The translations under genes and the position numbers were made by a program. 64,000 nucleotides of DNA, taken from contig CM040758.1 in assembly GCA_022829145.1 (NCBI GenBank), forward strand, positions 22,810,575 to 22,874,574, in the 5' to 3' direction. The notes below the pieces were generated by a model. That model was not told where the DNA came from and made no database searches. It worked only from the letters and a program-made list of their open reading frames with translations. Origin of the DNA: Albula goreensis. Taxonomy: Eukaryota; Chordata; Actinopteri; Albuliformes; Albulidae. Position 1 is the stretch's first letter. Every line of letters begins with the position of its first letter. Below, piece by piece: positions 51,839-63,960 of this stretch.

Positions 51839-53460
51839 CTCTACTCCCCCACTAGTGTCCTTACACTGCAGTTAATTTCACTTAGACTCAGTGATTTCCC
51901 AATCTTCCAATTTCACTGCGAACTCAGGCTCTGGAAAGCGCAGTAATGAATTAAGTTGGCGGTCTGAGGTGACTTTTTGTTTTTATTAAATTCATTAAAA
52001 GGAACTTGGGGAAGAAAGCACGCTGAATAGCTTTCTTGATGAATGATGGATGGTCTTTGAAAGAAATTAGATTTCTGCATTCGCCAGGCAACGCGGAGAT
52101 ACCGCTCATTAATTTTGTTAGATTTACTCTTAATGAAAAGGCCTTCCTTATGATTAATTCAATTTAACAGTAAATGTATTGTTCATTTTACAAGTTGAAT
52201 TTCCACAGATGTTCCGTCAGGGTGTCGCTGATAGGGTGAATTCAGTTTTGGTCACGGTTTCCTGCCTCTCCTAATGAATGAGGAGAAATAACACGCGAAA
52301 CGCTATGTGTACAACTGCAGAAAATGCTGTGCAAATGTGCTGTCCTTGATGCAACAGAGAGAAAAGTGGGCTCCGCAGTGACCATAAGCCTCCCTGCATG
52401 AACAGTCACACAATTCAGCGAAACATATAAAACCCGCTCCCATTTAAAAGGCTGTAAAAACCCACCAAATGCATTTCTTTAGCATCCTGTTAAACGTGTG
52501 TCGCACAGTGACGATTAAATCCTTGATACTACCGGAGATGCTGGGTTTTAAAGGTATGAAACTGGTATAAACTGGAATATTGCCATTTAAATGGTTATTT
52601 GCCACCAGCCCCATTAACTGGTTTTATAAAAACATATTCCCTGCCTAGCTGGGGAGTGAAGCGATAGTAATCGGTATGATATTTCCAATAAAACTGAGTA
52701 TGTAAAATATATAGATGACCATAAAGCATGAAGCGTCTTCAGCATTGCTTCGATACCAGCACTAGTGTGAACCAGAGGCAAAGGAATTCTAAAGAGACAG
52801 AATTCTGATGTTTGGGGCGATAAGTACAAGCGGCAGACTCCAGCCGCCCCGCTGGACCCGGGTTGACCACCTCTGCATTTCAGTGTTCATTTCTGAATGC
52901 TTTCACCTCATGTGGACACAGAGAGCTACTGTACTGTCATTTACAATGAGAATATACTGCCAGTAACATACCGTCTTCCCTCTGTGTTTTGTTTGGCCAT
53001 CTTTACAAGCAATTGCAACTACAGACATAGCTAGAATACCTCCCACTGTGCGACATAATACCCTGCTAAACAAGCATCTGTGCTTTTGTCAGGATCAAGG
53101 TCGTTAGCAAAGTTTATGTATGCAGCCCGAAATCAACATGAGATCTCTCAAGCTACATACCCAGTTGTGGTGCACTTACCTGTTGCAGGAACAGCTTGGG
53201 TCCAATTTGGACTGTTAAAGTGCTAGCTGTGGCCTGGATAAACATGGAGTGTATTGTAAGACAAGTTTATAACTTTATATTTTTTACTTTTTAACCCCAA
53301 AGGGAAATTTCTCATGCACTGCACAACAACTATAGCTGTTCTGCAAATGGGAAAATAAATAAATAAATAAATACAAATAATTTCTTAAATAAAACAATAA
53401 TCGGCTAGAAACATCATCTGGAGAGACAGGACATAAGTAATCAGGCAAATTGACTTCTCT
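51839..53460. other. Gene desert between the CA tracts and the SINE
   Basis: No exon recognised. A candidate conserved block lies at 52070-52300, and an (AAAT)n-like run at about 53355-53374. Confidence 0.5.
52070..52300. promoter_or_regulatory. Candidate conserved non-coding block
   Basis: Complex sequence with 'gctcattaattttgttagat', 'cttatgattaattcaattt' and 'ctcctaatgaatgaggag' (inverted-repeat-like). Several homeodomain-type cores occur within 230 bp. Confidence 0.3.
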
Positions 53461-53508
53461 GGTCGATCGAATAGCTATGTCCTTACCCCTGCTCTACCTG
53501 CATCCTCA

Positions 53509-53868
53509 TATCAAACTGCTGAAGCTAAGCAGCCACACCACCCTGTACCCTTCTACTGTCACACTGCTGAAGCTAAGCAGCCACACCACCCTGTACCCTT
53601 CTACTGTCACACTGCTGAAGCTAAGCAGCCACACCACCCTGTACCCTTCTACTGTCACACTGCTGAAGCTAAGCAGCTATACCACCCTGTACCCTTCTAC
53701 TGTCACACTGCTGAAGCTAAGCAGCTATACCACCCTGTATCCTTCTACTGTCACACTGCTGAAGCTAAGCAGCTATACCACCCTGTACCCTTCTACTGTC
53801 ACACTGCTGAAGCTAAGCAGCCACACCACACTGTACCCTTCTACTGTCACACTGCTGAAGCTAAGCAA
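53509..53868 (+). repeat. 48-bp minisatellite derived from the 5' half of 5S rRNA
   Basis: The word GAAGCTAAGCA occurs eight times, at 53521, 53569, 53617, 53665, 53713, 53761, 53809 and 53857, at an exact 48-bp period. Each unit reads 'ctataccaccctgtaccc' ... 'ctgctgaagctaagcag', matching by position about nucleotides 10-59 of vertebrate 5S rRNA (CCATACCACCCTG .. GAAGCTAAGCAG). Copies differ by a few substitutions (ccacacc versus ctatacc). Because 48 is divisible by three the array is open as a 16-residue repeat; that is a by-product. Confidence 0.93.
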
Positions 53869-54290
53869 ACTTAGTTGATGACAATTCCTGAAAAGCTAAG
53901 TTTCTGGTGTAAGGGGTGTCAGTGTACCTGTAGGGGGCACTCCTCCCTCTCAACCAAATATAATTACAATGACCCAGCACAGCGATGGCAGCACTGTGCT
54001 GTAGAAAGGTGTCATCCTTCAGATAAAATGTTAAAAAAGAAAGGTCCTGACTCACTGTGGTCATTAAAGGCCCCTTGGCACTTTTCAACAGAGTGGAGAT
54101 GTTAACCCCAGTGTCCTCATCAAAACCTGCACAAACTGGCTCTTTATATCTGCCCATGAAATCAACCCCCCTACAGGTGACTGGCTGCACAATGCCATGC
54201 GTACCCTCCCCACTTCGATTCCCCAGGTCCTCGCTGCAAGTAGAGAGCTTTCAGTCAACCTCCCAGGTTAAATAAAGGTTAAAAAAACCC
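53869..54290 (+). mobile_element. 5S-rRNA-derived SINE (SINE3-like) body
   Basis: Directly after the 5S-type array comes a SINE body of about 420 bp with phrases typical of fish 5S-derived SINEs: 'agggggcactcctccctct', 'aaggtgtcatccttcag', 'aaggtcctgactcactgtgg', 'aaaggccccttggcac', 'ttaaccccagtgtcct', 'ttccccaggtcctcgctgc' and a 3' end 'ccaggttaaataaagg' plus A-rich tail. The 5S 3' half (box C) just after the array is badly diverged. No protein is encoded. Assignment is from recalled fish SINE consensus phrases. Confidence 0.82.
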
Positions 54291-55689
54291 ATATCAGCTT
54301 AGCAGGTGGATTATGCTGCGTAAAGAACTGGTTGCAGACTGCATGTGAGGTCAAGTGTCCACTTTCCCGATCTGACCGATAACTTGACTGAGAAAAGGCG
54401 GTCTTGCAGACTGGAGATACGTGACATACAGCTGAGCAGACCAAGCTGGAGAGAACAATATTAACCAGTGATAAAAAAGCCTTTTCTGAAAGAGACAAAG
54501 CAACTTGTGTATGGATGTGTAATAAATTCAGTAATGATCAATTCAGGGCAATTTTACAAATAATACTTTATGAAAGTATGGGAATAAGCTCTAGTAGAAA
54601 AAAAAACATTGTTTCTGTTTAGAGATCAAGCAGGTCTTTTGAGATGGTTGTTAACTTTAAATCAATGCACGTACCAAAACTGCTGAGCAATTTAGTACAG
54701 AATTTCTGGGAGGTGAATGTGACATGCAGTTTAAAGAATGTAATGTGCTTGGGTGTGAATTCCTGTTGTTTCCGGACATTGATGGTAAGGATGCTAGCCG
54801 TTAGGGGATTCGTCATTCACCTGGATGTTGTATTTACTGAAACTCCCATGGATGTGAAGATCGTTGCGGTGAAAGGTGTTCAAGTTTTTAGTGAAATGTC
54901 ACTTTAAATAGCAGAGCGCAGGATTAGCGGGGATGCTAACTGACAGGAGTGATGAGTCTGTGGCATATTGGCACAGATGTTTCTATCTGAGCGCGCTCAG
55001 ACTTTTCAGAAGACTCACTTGAGACACAAATCCCTCTACACCACAGGCTTCCTCTGTCTCCAGGGGAGTTTCCCTCCATGCTAGCCAGGTGTATGATCTA
55101 ATGAGAGACTAATTACTCTCTTGATGCTGCATCTGCTACAAAGTTCTCCTACAGAAATGTAACATGCCACAACACATTAATACAAGCAATCAAGTTTGGG
55201 ACATTTTTAGAAAAAGCACCAATATGTGTGTCATACAGAACAAATCATTTTAAAATATATTTTCTCAGCAAAACTTCTCTGGGACAGCCAAGTGGCTGTG
55301 CATTAACTCACTGTTGAATAAACAAATGAAACAATATCTGGAAACCACGGTAACCTGTGCATTTGTCATAGGGCATTTCCCTTTTTGACTGGTTTACATG
55401 TTTATAGATTTATTTGCATTCATAGATTGTATAAGGTTTTTGCATAGATGATAATTCAACACAGCTCATTTTAGTCCCTCAGAGACCAGAGATTGTACTG
55501 TGTTAATTAAAGCCAGCAGCGGCAATGGAAAGATATCTAAATATGGATGTATTAAATAATGAAATTAAATTAAAGACATTCCATATTTAAATATTAAGAT
55601 GTTTTAATAGTTTGGAGTGCTTCAGCCCGGCAGGCAGTGAAAAAAAGGAGTATATGGTTAAAGAGTATATGGTTTGTCAGGGACTATGG

Positions 55690-55930
55690 ACGTACATCTC
55701 TATCTTCTTCCTTCCCTCTGTGGCAAATCGATTGTTTGTAGCTTTAGCTGTAACCGAGCTCAGCTTTTGTCGGCGTTGCTTCACTCTAATTTCTGATTTA
55801 GGCTCTCATATTATCTGTGGCAGAAATAGCTTGGTTTTTCGAGCAATCAATCACAATGCATTGTGGGGGTGCTGGCTGATAGTGCTGAAGTGGTCTTCTA
55901 TCATGCCAGCCACCCATTACACACCTTATT
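55690..55930. promoter_or_regulatory. Candidate conserved block with PBX-like and palindromic motifs
   Basis: Contains 'gagcaatcaatcacaatg', whose ATCAATCA core is PBX/HOX-like, fused to a 14-bp perfect palindrome CACAATGCATTGTG (55852-55865). Confidence 0.3.
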
Positions 55931-57499
55931 ACAGCACTTCAATTTTTCAAAGTACAAATGAAGTCAATTCCTTGAGATTCAAGAGAATCCTTGACCCACT
56001 TTATTCCCTTTTATGAAATTGTCTGCTAATTTATCCTTTCTTACTGTCATCAGTAGACTTTCAGGTGTTCCATATTTGGAATGAGGACCTCATTTGCACA
56101 TGGTATCATGGTATGTTAGTGAGCTTAAACCTGAGATATTAAGTTATTTTAAACCTCATCATGCGTATGAACCTTTTAGCACTCCATTATAATTAATGCT
56201 ATTCAAATTAAAAATGATTTTCTCCCTGTTTGTGGTGCCAGGAAATGTTTATATCATGGTCATGCTACAACCACTGCTGTCAATTTAAGGAGAGAACAAT
56301 CAATCACATGCCATCCTCTAAAAAATGCATGATGTTACATCATTCTTATTTTCAAACCAGTCTTCAGGTTGAGCTTACAAACATGTAAGACTGAGACAGA
56401 CAGTTCAATTAGCGCAGACATTCTTTGGGTGTTTGATTGACCATTAGGGGGCGATGGAGAGTAATGAGACATGGACATCCTCATTTACTGAATCCTTCCC
56501 TACGCAGGCGATGCTAAAGCTAGCTATACATTTTCATAAGTGTCTCATGACGAGTCTCATGATTCGTCAGCATTCAGCCCTGTAGCACTAATCAGTCTGA
56601 AACTAGAATGAACACCATCTAAAATGTATGCAGTATAAGATGTAGATTGGACATAAAATAATCTCACTCTCAAAACATATGTACTGTAAATACATTACAT
56701 ACAACATTTAGGACGCACACTGAAGGCGCTGGTAAAATATATATATGTTTTAAAAAGTACATGGAATGACATCTGAAATAAAAAGAGCACAATAAAACCT
56801 ACATACATGCATACAAATAGACTTGGTTTCCGTCTTTGTCTGTGAAGGTAATTTATAGGACTCACAGGCATTAGTGCATGCTGTATGTCACTATGGGAGA
56901 GCATATTCTCTTCGCTTCAGCCATTAAAGCTTTGATATATAAGTACTCATAATGGATATTGTGCATATGTCTGTCGCTGTGCTGATGTATGTAGAAGCAG
57001 ATGCTGGGCTTCTGCCAAAGAATTAGCTCTCTGTACAGTTATGGCAAGACTCAGTAAATCAGCCCTCCGTCCAATATGTATGAAAAAATATATGTAATGT
57101 ACATGACATAAACACTGAGATAAATGCAGCTGTGGAGAACTGAGCGAAAGCCAGGATGAAGGAATGTTGATGGAGGAATGATCGTTGGATTCTGTCCATT
57201 CTTAGCCCTCCGAATGTGTTGAGACCAATTAACAGCGATGGACCCGTATCGCCTCGCCACATCAATCTCGGATGTGGGGGGTGGGTGGGAAACGCGGGTT
57301 TCTGGGCAACGCGGAAATCAAGAAGCCATCTGTTTATACCCCCACTGCGACCCTCGAAGACAAACAGCTGGGCCCTCGCGAATGCAGAGAGAGATAGGGG
57401 AGGTGCAGTGTAGGGCACTCCTCTTCACTGAGAGCTCCACAGAGCCCAGCCACATTTCACCGTTTTTTTTTTCCCATCTGTTAAAAAAAAAAAAGTCTA

Positions 57500-57690
57500 A
57501 AAATCCCTGGCACGGTGGGCCTGTGCAGTAACGCCTCCCCCGTTTGCGGGGCGGAAGGACGTGATTTGATTACGGTGGAGGCGAATCGTTAACAGTGCAT
57601 TAGGCATGAATTAGACATGGTGTGTTGAGGGTGTAATGATTATGTTAAGCACATTCTGAGTGCAGACAGCTCCAGGTCAAACCTCCCTTG
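57500..57690. promoter_or_regulatory. Candidate conserved non-coding block
   Basis: Starts with a GC-rich 'cccccgtttgcggggcggaa' and continues with 'gtgatttgattacggtgg' and 'gcattaggcatgaattag'. Complex and free of repeats. Confidence 0.28.
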
Positions 57691-59989
57691 CAGGCAGCAT
57701 TGTCTGTTGTTTCAGTGACTTTTCTCTGTGTGGTGGATCAAATATTTAAACATGCATTCTGAAGTTCTGCCATCACATGACAAATGGGATATCATCATTT
57801 TCAATGGGAGCATTTAATTCCCTTAAGTCTGGTGGACTATTCTGTCTACTGTAGTGGTAGACAGTAGGCCACTTACTGCCCAAAGTCCAGATTTTTAATA
57901 AACTTTTGACATCTTCCATCGCAGTATAGGTGAACTGGATTTCAGAAAAAATGAGCAATGCATCACCTAGCAACGTGCTATACCATTTGTCCACTGACCT
58001 TCTGATCTTCCCATCCACCATGAGACTTAATGCTGCTGTCCATCTAACCTCAGTGTTAAATTCACGGCCAGCAGTGTCCCCTTGTAACAGATACTGCTGA
58101 ACATTTCAAATCGGAAGTTATATTTTTCTCACAGGTGACATGGTTTCAATTGAAGATGGATGCAACATGTACTCAGAGTGATTCTTGCCTCGAATAAATC
58201 CCTTGCATCCCATTCACAAGGTAAGAACTTACATTGAAGGAATATATTACAAACATAATTATTGTAATTATAATTGCCGATGATTGTCATTTTTAAAAGT
58301 TTTATTTAGCCTGGTACCATCCAAACTCTTTATATTGCCAGTGAGAAAATCGATGAGGATGAGTCTGATTGACCAGCTTTGGTATCACTGGCAACTGGAG
58401 AACCAGTAATGAGGTTACAATTTCAAATATACTTCACAAATATTTACACTATGTCAGCACCAGACTGCCAAGTTTTTAGCACAAACAAACCAATCAAAGT
58501 AATAACTATGCTTTCTGGACACCTTAGAAAGAGTAATTCTGGGATTTGATACAATTAATATTAAATCAATATAATATACAGCAATTTATTAATAGACTAA
58601 ATAACTACTTAATACAAAGTGCTACAAAAAAAAGATTGCTGTGTAGTAGTCCAGTCTGTAAGCATTCGCTTTGTCATAACAAATATACAGAAAAATCCTT
58701 TTCATTTCATTTGGCTCAAATCACATGTAACTCAAAGCAATATGTGTTTGGCTATGTGAATGTAAGATATAACTGTGTTAATTTCACAGAATGTGAGTGT
58801 GAGGCAATGCTACAGACCAATGCTAAACTCCCAGAGCTAAGTTGTAGCTGTTGCTGGGGAAAGGACAGCCTCCCCTAGCAACAGTTGCTTGGCACAGAAG
58901 GGTTTTTTTTTATTTCTCAATCAAAGGTAGGTGAAGCAGGGAGGATGAACTGAAGTAACTATAGCTAGCACAATGCACAACACCCCCCGGGTATGAGTTT
59001 ATGAAAGAGCCGAACAGAAAAAGACAGATTCGGGTGGGACTAAAGGGTTCATTTGAGCAATGTACTACCCCCACCCCCAGGCTAAAAGTCTGCTCCCAAC
59101 ATGAGCCACTGTAAAGTGGAGGTTGTAATGTCTGCCGCTTCAAGATTCAGAGCAGCTAAGCCAGTTAACTCATTTTTTCATGTGTAATAAATGTTACTAC
59201 TAATTTCAGCTGTCAAAACCAGCTCATGTCAGGACCTACATTGTTAAGGGCAAGGAAAATATTATCTATCCATAAATCAAACAGTTTATGAACTCATACT
59301 TTCACTTATAACATATTTAATGGGTAGACTAGCATCTTATTCTACAAATTTTCAATGAAATGTGAAATAATTGGGTTATCACATCTTGATCCTATTGTAG
59401 GGTGTGACAAAAAACCAGCCTCCACTTTGCACAGATAGCCTAAACTTTTCTCAGTTTTTGTCTCTCCACAAAGGGATGTGGCAAAATTGCATTTTTGATT
59501 CAAGCAAGCCTAAAATATTTACTGTTTCCTGTGTTTCTTCCATTGTGGTTTCAGGTTGAACAGCCACAGGCTACATCGGCCTTGGGTAGCAATAATTTTT
59601 CCTGGTGCTGCTTGGTGAAAGAAAAAAAAAAAAAAAAGCAATTTATATCTTGGGGGCTGGGGAATATTGCCGTGGCTTCATTTCCCTCAAAAAACCATCC
59701 GAGACAGCTCATATAAAATGCATCCGTGAAACTATATTAGCGATACACGATTAAACCTCCTCAATCTAACAGTATGATAGGCACATCCACACGAAACCAG
59801 TTTCTGTAAATTAGGAATTCATTGGTGGGTAACATATGCTCTTTTTCTTTTTTAAAGAGATTTTTATGTGCTTTATTTAAAATTATGTCCCTTAATATTT
59901 CCATCAATATTATATTCATAAGGGCTGCGTCTGATTTTTAAAAATGCATGAAATTAATTCCATGCAATTAACTGACTGAAGCTTTAAGG

Positions 59990-60140
59990 CGTATTGGGTT
60001 CATAGGTTTCAGGTGGGGCGTGTCTATTGTGTATAATTTCCAGGCATCAAGCCAGAATGGAGGCAAAAAGGAGACGATGTGGCAATCAATCGGCTGACGT
60101 TTCACCTGGCCGTCAGCCTCGATCCTGCTCGCTCTGTCAG
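59990..60140. promoter_or_regulatory. Candidate conserved non-coding block
   Basis: Contains 'ggcaatcaatcggctgacg' and 'tcacctggccgtcagcc', with an imperfect inverted pair ggctgacg/cgtcagcc. Confidence 0.28.
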
Positions 60141-60559
60141 ACCTGGTTCATCAAAACGATAAAGACAACATGTATGGTGTGGCTATGGTGCGGGCTGCGG
60201 CTTCTGCTTTCAGTCTAATTTAGTGGAACGGAATAATCAGTCACTCCCGGCAGCGTTCTGTCAGGTAGCATCCTTACCAGGAAATGTGATATCAGCTACA
60301 GTCAGGTGTCATTTCTCTTTTCTGTGTAGGGACTTGTAGACTCCCAGACAGGTATTGTGTGCATTTTAGAACCATTGATATTTCAGGACAGCGTGTTTAA
60401 AAAAAAAAAAAAAAAACACCATTGTCTCAAAACTGGAAGCACATTCTGCCACTGTGAAAGAATTTCTTCATTTTTTTGCTTCATTCAGAATGGGACTCGA
60501 AGAATGAACTGTCCTTACAGGTGCCTTTCCTTTTCTAAATTTGTGATCCTTTTTTCCCC

Positions 60560-60700
60560 TCAAAATGTGAGCTTGATTATGATTATTATTATTGAACCGG
60601 CAGGGGAATGGCCTCTGATCAGCGAGGATAGCTGCCTGCAGCCCGTCCATTTGCACTGCCTCTCTCAGTAATTATTTATCACATGAGCCCAGGGGAAAAA
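60560..60700. promoter_or_regulatory. Candidate conserved non-coding block
   Basis: Contains 'gcttgattatgattatta', a GC-balanced core around 'ggcctctgatcagcgagg' and 'cagtaattatttatcacatg'. Strong enhancer-like texture. Confidence 0.33.
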
Positions 60701-62439
60701 TGCACTGGCATGGAAGGGGTACCCTAATGTCTCGCAATCACAGTTATGAGCAATATAATCACATCATACTACACTGAATGCTCTGTAGAGCTTAACAATT
60801 ATTGTTTTAGAAAAAAAAGCAAATTAACTTAAAGACTCACTCCAGCAGTAAGTACATCCTGTCTTTTTGCATTTTTTCTTAGTAAAAGTGAAGAAGGCAG
60901 CATAGGTATGGAGAAACTGCTTACATAGCTCATCTCTGTCTCCTGTGTGTAAAAACGTGTTTGTGAGTGTGAGCATGGTTTTGTCTTTAGAGGTCTACTA
61001 GAACCCAAATACCCAGGTTATAAATGGATTTTAAGTTAAAGATTTTGCTTTTCCCCCCTTTCTCCCATCCAAACTCAACCAAACTTGTTGATTTCCAGTT
61101 AGCAAACCTACCTGCTGATTTAGGTGGAGGCAGCCATGTGCCTGCTCCAATTAATGCGACAACAATCCTTTGAGTCTTTCCACACTGCAGATGCACCACC
61201 AATTATGCACTGTCTATGTTGTTGAAGGAATACGAGGCTGGCATATTTTCTGTCCTTGTGTCTGCAGTCACCAGGCGTAGCTGCTTGAGGGTGATGAGCT
61301 ACCTGGCTTAGCCCCCTTCATTCCATGGTGACCTGGGTCAAATGTTGTCTTGCTGAAGTGGGCCTCCAGCCATAGCTGGAAATGGCACCAGGAGGACTTG
61401 GATGCCTGACCTCGGGGCTCACACTTTGCTTTTAGAATGAGAATCTTCACAGTGTGGCCACCCAGAAGCCTAATGGGTCCAAAGTTTCTGAATTTGCTGT
61501 TAGTGTCTGGTTGAATTCCAGAATCAATGTCTCAAGTCCCTGTACTTGTTTAGACCCAGGAGACCCTAAGTTCCCACAGGTCCTGAAAGCTCTTTGTGTT
61601 TCTCACCTCTCACATCAGTTTAGAGATGCTTCTTAAACCCCATTAGGGTAGAGCTACTCTCAGATGCCAATCAATCCGCAATGTTTATCACTCCACTGAC
61701 AATGCAGTCATTGGGCAAAATCAATGAGTTACTGATTGCTTCTATATGGTAGCTGCTCACATCTTAAGTTCAATGAAACCTCACTTCCTCATCATTACTC
61801 TGCTCTGCTCCATGTTTGTCTTGTGGCTGGTGTGCTGTTGCATGGGCTTGCTCGAGTGTGTTCTGCATCGACTACTTGCATCAAACATTTTGAATAAAAC
61901 AGTGGTTTTGTAAAACAATCATGGGACCCCCTTGTGTATTCAGTTCATTGACTCATATTTAGAGATCATGATGTTCACTTTGTACTTCAGTGTGGAGTTC
62001 ATGCTGAGCAGTAGAGAAATGTGTCCTCCTTTTCAAGGAGAATAAACATTTCATCATGGATCACAGAACCATCTCGCACAGATAAGAGACTCAGAACAAC
62101 TGAGAATCCACAGTTATTGAGAATAGCCATCAATGATACATGTGGAATACAGGAGAATTGCATCATGTCCTTTTAAACTGGAATGTTCTCTGGGTCAACA
62201 CAGTTCTTACATCAGATGCATAGTCTGACTCTTCTCTTTCGGGAACGTGCAATGGAATGTTCTGCACAGTATTCTGTGCCTTGAACTTGTCTTTCTGACT
62301 GATGCTGATGGATCTCAAAACAGTCTGTGGATCTCTTAAGCTAGTTTGGAGTGTCTCAGACTTCTTCCTTATTCGAATCCCCTGGCACCGAGTGGAGACT
62401 AACTGCAAATAACTGAACTCCTATTCTCTGCAGCAGAGA

Positions 62440-62700
62440 CAACTGACAGAACCTCCTTCAAAGAAAACAGTCTGGGGTCAAAAAGGCAACAACAAGGCGT
62501 GGCTTTGTTGCCATTGTAAGGTGTGAAATAATTGTCCAAATACAGTGCAAAGATGGAGCGTTCAGACATTTATATGGGTTCACGACATGTCCGTATTTTC
62601 TGTTCAACAGAGCCTGACTCACAGATTTGAAAAGACTTCGCTAGTCGACCTTGCCTTTTCAAGGCGGACCGGTCTGCATGCATGAATGAAGAAGCGCTTT
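62440..62700. promoter_or_regulatory. Candidate conserved block with inverted SOX-like sites
   Basis: At 62485-62512 GGCAACAA and TTGTTGCC form an 8-bp inverted repeat with a 12-bp spacer. Each arm carries a SOX-type ACAA core, and another ATTGT follows immediately. CpG words 'gctagtcgacc' and 'ggcggaccgg' follow downstream. Confidence 0.33.
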
Positions 62701-63629
62701 CACACATTAGAGCCCTGATGAGTTTCTATGTAATATGAATTTATATGATGTAATTTGCACTGGACATATACTCAGATGCAGCTCCTGTATTGTTTATCAA
62801 CTTTCTCCTCCTGTGCCAGCGCTGAAATGTTCTCTGCACAGTCACGACAAACTACTGGTAATGAACAGTACAGGATGGCACATTCAGATCAAAGATACAG
62901 ATTCACAGATGTAACATAATAAAGCTGACTGTTTATTTATAAAATACACTGAATTCATTTAATGTGTATGCATCCACATAATGATGTATCACATAACAAC
63001 ACAGTGCAGGACAGCAGATGCTAGTTCGTCTTTCATGTTAAGTGCTGAAACTTTTTGTAACTGGTCATTAAATGCACAAATAAAATGACAAAAACGTGCA
63101 TGTATTCACTGCAATACAGGCTGGTTTGGAGAGAAGCTTCAGCTAAGTGAATACATGCACTAATTTTATTTTGAGCTCTTAATTGCTTTTTTTTTTTTTT
63201 ACCAAATTGTTCAGCCAAACCATCAAATTACATTGAAAGTATAAAATGTGCTATTTTCTAACGTATTTCTGTGAGGGTCTGTTCTCAGCATAGCGCCATG
63301 CTTTCGCCAAGCTCTTGTGTCCTCTATGCATATGATTTCACCCTTGCCCTTACACTCTGGTGGGGCATTCACCTTCCAAACCAGGTTTCTGGGTAGAACC
63401 TGCTTGAACCAATCAGACTGCTGGATTTTGGACAGTGGAATCCACTCTCACAAACTGCAGCTTCCCTTTCCAGACGCTGTAGAGCAACTGGTTACAAGAC
63501 TAGATGTTGTCTATGAGATACATAGACTTAACACAACTGTTTCAGTGGCCAACTGCTGCCTTGCCAGTGTACACCCTAGCTTGCCATGATGTTCCTGGAC
63601 CTGCTAGCTCTGGAAAGTTCAGCTGCGCC

Positions 63630-63960
63630 ACAGAAATATGCCCTCTCTCCAGGCGTCACTCAAAGGCCCTGCATATTAATTAACATTCTCACCTAATCAA
63701 GGCACGCATAAGGCTCACTCCTACATCACTCATTCTGCAGTGAGATCTTCCTCTCACCTCCATTTCAATATTCAGGCGAGCTCAACAGCAACCAACGCAC
63801 CTGGCTGTAATTAGCGGAAGGCCTCCGTGGCGAGGGTCTAATTAAACCCAAGAGATGAAGATCTGGAGAATCCAGGAGTGAAGGTGAAAACTAGAAAATG
63901 GGGGATAACAGGACACTGCTTCTGCCACCTCACTTCACCCCATGGCATTTAAACAAAGGA
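63630..63960. promoter_or_regulatory. Candidate conserved non-coding block with several TAAT cores
   Basis: Contains 'tgcatattaattaacattc', 'cacctaatcaaggcacg', 'ggctgtaattagcggaagg' and 'gggtctaattaaaccc' (near-palindromic). This is the densest homeodomain-type segment in the window and reaches the window's end. Confidence 0.35.

Noticed and set aside
53450-53878. A 142-codon frame of 16-residue repeats
   Set aside because: It is the translation of the 48-bp 5S-derived tandem array. The frame is open only because 48 is a multiple of three.
55612-56016. A 134-codon frame in the distal desert
   Set aside because: No domain, splice context or polyadenylation signal; the length is within chance for 33 kb of AT-rich DNA.
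57059-57418. A 119-codon minus-strand frame
   Set aside because: No family resemblance; low-complexity prolines and a CpG-rich block explain its openness.
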